DNA from: Nitrosarchaeum sp.
GTDB lineage: Archaea > Thermoproteota > Nitrososphaeria > Nitrososphaerales > Nitrosopumilaceae
Direction of reading: 5' to 3'
Assembly: GCF_035968265.1 (NCBI RefSeq)
Contig: NZ_JAVYIM010000007.1
Coordinates: 1 to 35,989, forward strand
DNA: 35,989 nt
Positions 31,973 through 35,989 of the stretch are shown piece by piece. Both the position numbers and the translations under genes were made by a program. Numbering within the stretch: the stretch's first letter is position 1; every line of letters begins with the position of its first letter. The notes below the pieces were generated by a model. It saw only the letters and a program-made list of their open reading frames with translations. It ran no database searches and was not told the origin of the DNA.

Positions 31973-33430
31973 ATGAATTATGAAGATGTAATGAAATTAG
32001 CACTTGAGCGTGGATTTTACTTTCCTAGTTGCGAGATTTATGCTGATGCACAAGCTGGGTTTTGGGAATATGGACCTTCTGGCGTAAGTTTGAAAAACAA
32101 GTTTCTTGAATTATGGCGAAGGGAATTGATAAGAAGAGATGGAATGATGGAAATTGACGGTTCACAGATAATGTCAAAGTCTGTTTTTGATGCATCAGGT
32201 CACTTGGGAAACTTTGCAGACCCGATAATAAAATGTACAAAATGCAAGTCAACTTTTAGAGCAGACAGAACTATTTCTGAAATATCAAAGATTGAAATTC
32301 CAGAAAGCGCTGATTTAGTAGAATTTGATAATGCAATTTCACAAAACAACATCAAATGTCCAAAATGTAAAGGAGATTTTGAAAAAACAAAGAAATTCAA
32401 CATGATGTTTAAGGTAGGAATTGGACCTGAAGAGGAAGAAGCATATCTTAGACCAGAAACATGTCAATCAATCTTTGTTGATTTTCCAAGACTCTTTAAG
32501 ACAATGCGAGGAAAATTACCATTAGGAATTGCTCAAGTAGGTAAAAGTTTTAGAAACGAGATATCACCAAGACAGAGTCTGCTTCGTTTAAGAGAGTTTT
32601 ATCAGGCAGAAATTGAAGTATTTTGCAATCCCACAAAATTAGACGAGATGGATAAATTCTCTGAAGTTGAAAATACAATAATTAGAATTCAAACTGAAAC
32701 AGACCCAGTATCAATGACATGTAAAGAAGCTGTCGAATCTAAAGCAGTACCAAACAAGTTTGTGGCATATTATCTTGGGATACTGACTGAATTTTATGAA
32801 AAAACTGGCATTGATGTAACAAAAAGCAGATTTAGGAAACTTGGAGATAAGGAAAAAGCATTCTATGCAGAGGTCGCATTTGACTTTGAAGTTGAGACAA
32901 CAATAGGATGGCTTGAGCTCGTTGCCTGCAATTATAGATCAGATTATGATCTTTCAAGCCATGCAAAGAAAAGCAATGAAAAATTTGAGGTAATGGATAA
33001 TGAAGAGAGGGTCTTGCCACACATATTTGAGATTTCCATGGGAATTGACAGAAGTCTTTACACCATTTTAGAGCATAGTTTGAAAGATGATAAGGAAAAT
33101 GAAAGAGTTGTATTGGCTCTTAAACCGTATTTATCTCCAGTTCAGGTAGGAGTTTTATCCTTGATAAAAAAAGATGGTTTGAAAGAAAAGACAGATGAGA
33201 TATACCTACAAATTAAAAGAAAGTATGATGCATTTTTGGATCACTCTGGGGCTATTGGACGAAGATATCGCAGATTAGATGAGATTGGTGCCCCATTTGC
33301 AATTACTGTTGATTATCAGAGCTTGGAAGATCAAACGGTAACACTGCGTAAGAGAGATTCAATGGAGCAAAACAGAATAAAAATTTCAGAGATTGATTCC
33401 ATTCTTTCGGAATTTACTTCATATCCATAG
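31973..33430 (+). CDS. glyS: Glycyl-tRNA synthetase (class II, archaeal/eukaryotic alpha2 type)
   Basis: 485 residues. It starts MNYEDVMKLALERGFYFPSCEIYADAQAGFWEYGPSG, typical of dimeric GlyRS. Motif 1 region is LWRREL..RDGMMEIDGS. Two CxxC pairs (CTKCKSTF about 84-91 and CPKCKGDF about 125-132) suggest a zinc-binding insert. YLRPETCQSIFVDFPRLFKT and AQVGKSFRNEISPRQSLLRLREFYQAEIEVF are motif 2 and the glycine pocket. Motif 3 is ISMGIDRSLYTIL. The anticodon-binding domain follows (about 375-485). The window also encodes tRNA-Gly(CCC) at 24250. It converges on the surface protein gene with a 16-bp spacer. Confidence 0.97.
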   Translation: MNYEDVMKLALERGFYFPSCEIYADAQAGFWEYGPSGVSLKNKFLELWRRELIRRDGMMEIDGSQIMSKSVFDASGHLGNFADPIIKCTKCKSTFRADRTISEISKIEIPESADLVEFDNAISQNNIKCPKCKGDFEKTKKFNMMFKVGIGPEEEEAYLRPETCQSIFVDFPRLFKTMRGKLPLGIAQVGKSFRNEISPRQSLLRLREFYQAEIEVFCNPTKLDEMDKFSEVENTIIRIQTETDPVSMTCKEAVESKAVPNKFVAYYLGILTEFYEKTGIDVTKSRFRKLGDKEKAFYAEVAFDFEVETTIGWLELVACNYRSDYDLSSHAKKSNEKFEVMDNEERVLPHIFEISMGIDRSLYTILEHSLKDDKENERVVLALKPYLSPVQVGVLSLIKKDGLKEKTDEIYLQIKRKYDAFLDHSGAIGRRYRRLDEIGAPFAITVDYQSLEDQTVTLRKRDSMEQNRIKISEIDSILSEFTSYP

Positions 33431-33443
33431 TTTTTTAAAAAAA
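33431..33443. terminator. Bidirectional oligo-T terminator between glyS and the surface protein gene
   Basis: The 16-bp gap holds T6 followed by A7 (TTTTTTAAAAAAA). On each strand this gives an oligo-T run immediately after the stop codon, which is how archaeal RNA polymerase terminates. Only the sequence is seen; no transcript data. Confidence 0.6.
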
Positions 33444-33446
33444 TAA

Positions 33447-35989
33447 TTACTCTGAAGAAACAGTGATTGATTCTGAATGTATTCTATATTTCACTTTGAT
33501 TGACATATCTTTCAAAGCTTGGGCTTGAGGAACGATTCCATCAGATGTTTCTAGAGATACAGTCCAGTGTTCCAATATAGGATCAACTGACGTAATTGAG
33601 AATCGTTCAAGTGAGCTATCTGGACCACTATATCGTACTCTAATTATTTGATCATCATATTCAATACTTGTTAATCCACCACGTTGATTTGTAGTGCTAC
33701 CATGTATTTTACACTCTTCTGAAGCACCGATTATGCAATCACCGTTTGGATCTAATACACGGAATCTCAAATTTTCATCAATAGTATTTGATGCGTAGAT
33801 TAATGCTGGATCTGCCAATATTGTATCATTATCTGTAATTAGTTCTAGAGGTTTCATTTCTGAAGCCAACATGATTACAGTTTCTGGATAAATATGTAAT
33901 TTAGCAGATTGTGTAGAGATTGATTTATCATACAAATCAATGCTTGCCATTACATCATAAATCATATGCTCATCTACATGTGGGGACTTCCATGTAAGAT
34001 CCACAATTGTTTTTCCAGTAGTAAATAATTGTGATTTCTTGGATACAACTTCTCCATTTACAATTAGGGATATTGTACCATATGATGGAATATCATTGTT
34101 AGTTACAAATAACTGTGGGCTTACTATTGAACCACTCTGTTTAACTGATGGGATATCCATTTCAAATGATATATTGCCAACAGCTGTTGGTTTTATGCCA
34201 ATATCATATTGCTTTGATTCTGCTTCATTTTGATCCTCGTCAATGATATGAATCCAGTATGAAATTGCAGGCTCCTGTATCAGATATGATGGGATTGTTG
34301 CACTAATTACATATGTGGAATTAGATATCGGTAATGATTCTACGTTCATCTTGATGGAAACATACTCTTCGAGTGGTTGTCCCATAGTTACCATTCTTAA
34401 TTCACTTCTTGCTAATGGAATCTGTGCATCTACAATTGCAGAAACATTAAAGTTTTCTTTATCTACAAAAGAAAATTCAGATTCAGTCTCTGATCTATGT
34501 TGTGTGCCATTTCCAGTTTGGAATTTAACATCAAATATTTTTGGTGCAGATGAAGATATTGGTGTAATATCTTCATGTTTGTCTTCTGAGACTTTACTTA
34601 TCACTGTGGTTCCTTCACATGATGTGATATGAACTGCAGACTGGATGATATTTTTTGATACTCCCTTTTGTTCAGTAACTACTACCATTAAGAATGTCTC
34701 ATCAGAAGTAATAGATATCTCATAGAGATATTTGTCTAGTTTTGTAATCTTGTTTGATTGCTCATATGGCTGGTTATCTGCAAGTTTTGCCAATACTGAT
34801 CCAGACTTTGCAGTATGAACAATAACAGATGGGGCATTATCAGCATCACTGGAGACTAGGATTGTAGCCATGTTTGCTTCACATCTATCATAAGTGATCT
34901 CATTAATTGTAAGTGGAGTACCTAATATTCCGCCAAATCCTCCTGCACTGCTTGTACCACTTGGACCAGCGCCTGTTCTACCACTACCACTAGTAGAACT
35001 TCCAGCAGAACTGCTAGTAGAACTACCGGTAGTTGATGTGGATTTCTGACTTGCACCGAATTTGGTAAAGTGATCAGTCCAAATTATAAGATTATTTCCA
35101 CTAGTAATAGTACATTCATCAGCACCAGAAGGCATTCCTGATGCAGAATCAGATGTACATTGAGTAGTGATAAAAGTGACAATTCCATTTGTACCCACAA
35201 AGAATGCTACATTTCCACTGTTTCCTGTAAATTCAAGTCTTGCAGGACTGGAAAGTTGTATTGTAGATCCATTAACTCCGAGTTCAATTGCGGCAACTTC
35301 AGAGTATGTAATTGTTGTAGTTGCTCCGCTTGTAGTAGTTGTTTCTTGAGGAATGGTAACTGAGGTAGTTGTAGGTAGATTTAGTATACCATTCCAACCT
35401 GTAGGACCAGTAAGTGTTGTACCACTAGATATTGTAGCGTTTACAGAGATTTTTGCAGAATTTGTATTTGTAGTATTGAATATTGCATCAAATCCAGTAG
35501 GAACAGACACCGTGGTTCCAGATAATAGTGATGTATAATTAATTACTAGTTGTGTAACAACTGAGTCAGGTATTGTGATAGTTCGTACAACAGACGAATT
35601 AGTTAGTATAACACTTGTATTATTTTGAGATAGTGTAATTGCTGTTGTAGTAGAACCTGGGTATATTTTAACAGGTAATGTATTGTTTCCAGGAATAACA
35701 GATGTCGCAAGATCATCTCTTAATGATAACAAATCAGTTTGAACATGTATTATATTTTTATTCAATCTGTCAGCAAGTGGAAGTGATTCTGTTAGTGAGA
35801 GAGATGTAGATGCAGTTGTAGTAGCATCAGCAGTTAATGGTAATGATTCTGTTAGTGAGGTGGTTAGTGCAGCGCTTGTAGTAGCTGTTGCAGTTAGTGG
35901 TAATGACTCTGTTAGTAAGATTGACACACCTGCAACAGTTTCAACTGTGTCAGTTAATGGTAATGATTCTGTTAGTGAGGTGGTTAGTG
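33447..35989 (-). CDS. Large Ser/Thr-rich surface protein with 20-residue repeats (N-terminus beyond window)
   Basis: At least 847 codons; the frame is open to the right edge, so the true start is outside. From the N-terminal side it has tandem 20-residue repeats of consensus LTESLPLT, then a beta-rich Thr/Ser/Asn region, then the block TSGNNLIIWTDHFTKFG. A Ser/Gly/Thr linker (34922-35045) ends GRTGAGPSGTSSAGGFGGILG. A C-terminal part of beta-sandwich-like segments follows, with Cys pairs (GDCIIGASEECK near the end). About 13 N-X-S/T sequons make it a candidate AglB substrate. No C-terminal membrane anchor is visible. The linker style is like surface proteins of Nitrosopumilus-type archaea. 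Role: cell envelope or adhesion, inferred. Confidence 0.75.
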   Translation of the reverse strand, partial: LTTSLTESLPLTDTVETVAGVSILLTESLPLTATATTSAALTTSLTESLPLTADATTTASTSLSLTESLPLADRLNKNIIHVQTDLLSLRDDLATSVIPGNNTLPVKIYPGSTTTAITLSQNNTSVILTNSSVVRTITIPDSVVTQLVINYTSLLSGTTVSVPTGFDAIFNTTNTNSAKISVNATISSGTTLTGPTGWNGILNLPTTTSVTIPQETTTTSGATTTITYSEVAAIELGVNGSTIQLSSPARLEFTGNSGNVAFFVGTNGIVTFITTQCTSDSASGMPSGADECTITSGNNLIIWTDHFTKFGASQKSTSTTGSSTSSSAGSSTSGSGRTGAGPSGTSSAGGFGGILGTPLTINEITYDRCEANMATILVSSDADNAPSVIVHTAKSGSVLAKLADNQPYEQSNKITKLDKYLYEISITSDETFLMVVVTEQKGVSKNIIQSAVHITSCEGTTVISKVSEDKHEDITPISSSAPKIFDVKFQTGNGTQHRSETESEFSFVDKENFNVSAIVDAQIPLARSELRMVTMGQPLEEYVSIKMNVESLPISNSTYVISATIPSYLIQEPAISYWIHIIDEDQNEAESKQYDIGIKPTAVGNISFEMDIPSVKQSGSIVSPQLFVTNNDIPSYGTISLIVNGEVVSKKSQLFTTGKTIVDLTWKSPHVDEHMIYDVMASIDLYDKSISTQSAKLHIYPETVIMLASEMKPLELITDNDTILADPALIYASNTIDENLRFRVLDPNGDCIIGASEECKIHGSTTNQRGGLTSIEYDDQIIRVRYSGPDSSLERFSITSVDPILEHWTVSLETSDGIVPQAQALKDMSIKVKYRIHSESITVSSE
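35771..35989 (-). repeat. 60-bp tandem repeats in the surface protein gene (at least 4 copies)
   Basis: Units start at 35771, 35831, 35891 and 35951, exactly 60 bp apart, each encoding LTESLPL(T/A) plus a variable half (for example TDTVETVAGVSIL, TATATTSAALTTS, TADATTTASTSLS). The first 39 bp of the units at 35831 and 35951 are identical, while the unit between them (35891) differs, hinting at a 120-bp duplication. The array continues off the window. Confidence 0.85.

Noticed and set aside
31955..31975. ATGATGA before glyS as a C box
   Set aside because: No D box found nearby; explained as chance in the leader of glyS.
34039..35538. Several plus-strand open frames opposite the surface protein
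   Set aside because: They are antisense to a long, well-formed coding region of biased Ser/Thr composition, which creates long open frames by codon bias. No family motif or start signal was seen.
35771..35989. CRISPR array
   Set aside because: The periodic units are a continuous open reading frame encoding LTESLPLT repeats, with no distinct spacers.

Overview
The window looks like a chromosomal segment of a marine-type ammonia-oxidising archaeon (Nitrososphaerota/Thaumarchaeota, Nitrosopumilus-like). It is A+T-rich and tightly packed. It carries archaeal information-processing genes (aIF2 alpha and gamma, S6e, Nop10, LSm, RPA, PriS/PriL, RadB-like, Lhr-type helicase, AglB/Stt3) beside bacterial-type genes often kept by this phylum (DnaK-GrpE, a bacterial/eukaryotic-type MetK). 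It ends in a Ser/Thr-rich surface protein with the linker style common in these archaea. The lineage call is inferred from gene content and style. I saw no mobile element, prophage, CRISPR array or rRNA.

Layout: 1-2000 (minus) is a degenerate nucleotide-sugar-dehydrogenase-like protein followed by grpE and the 5' end of dnaK. 2064-5000 holds a DUF354 glycosyltransferase-like protein, tRNA-Gln(TTG) and a two-gene ABC-2 exporter. 5100-10010 is a DNA-handling block: RPA (plus) facing an Lhr-type helicase and a RadB-like ATPase (minus), with a possible 38-codon membrane peptide overlapping the helicase start. 10117-12380 has LSm-metK facing an SDR epimerase-like gene. 12512-18042 is a cobalamin block: cbiD-cbiG-cbiX-cbiC (plus), cbiA/cobB (minus) and cobO (plus). 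It covers middle and late corrin-ring steps; the other ring methyltransferases are not in the window.

18083-24200 is mostly translation and ribosome biogenesis: aIF2alpha-nop10, then aglB, then the S6e-aIF2gamma-PIN(Fcf1-like)-PEBP run, plus two tiny zinc-ribbon genes whose stop codons touch. 24250-25862 has tRNA-Gly(CCC), a C39-peptidase-like/TPR protein and a GMP-synthase-type glutaminase. 25925-28783 is a UPF0182 membrane protein. 28866-31015 is priL-priS, followed by nfo and glyS (plus). 33447 to the right edge is a large surface protein, open at its N-terminal side, with perfectly spaced 20-residue repeats.

Regulation visible in the sequence: many genes have a TATA-like A/T box 22-28 bp upstream of the start codon, as expected for leaderless archaeal transcripts, and 8 to 10 starts are TTG or GTG. 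Internal operon genes more often show GGTGA/GGAG-type Shine-Dalgarno motifs. Convergent pairs are packed with overlaps of up to 24 bp or gaps of at most 16 bp. No intergenic stretch exceeds 300 bp. No single locus stands out as a clearly new system. The best leads are the pseudo-enzyme upstream of grpE-dnaK, the CbiX with its active half swapped, the small membrane peptide overlapping lhr, the palindromic TATA box between cbiA and cobO, and the C39-TPR protein.
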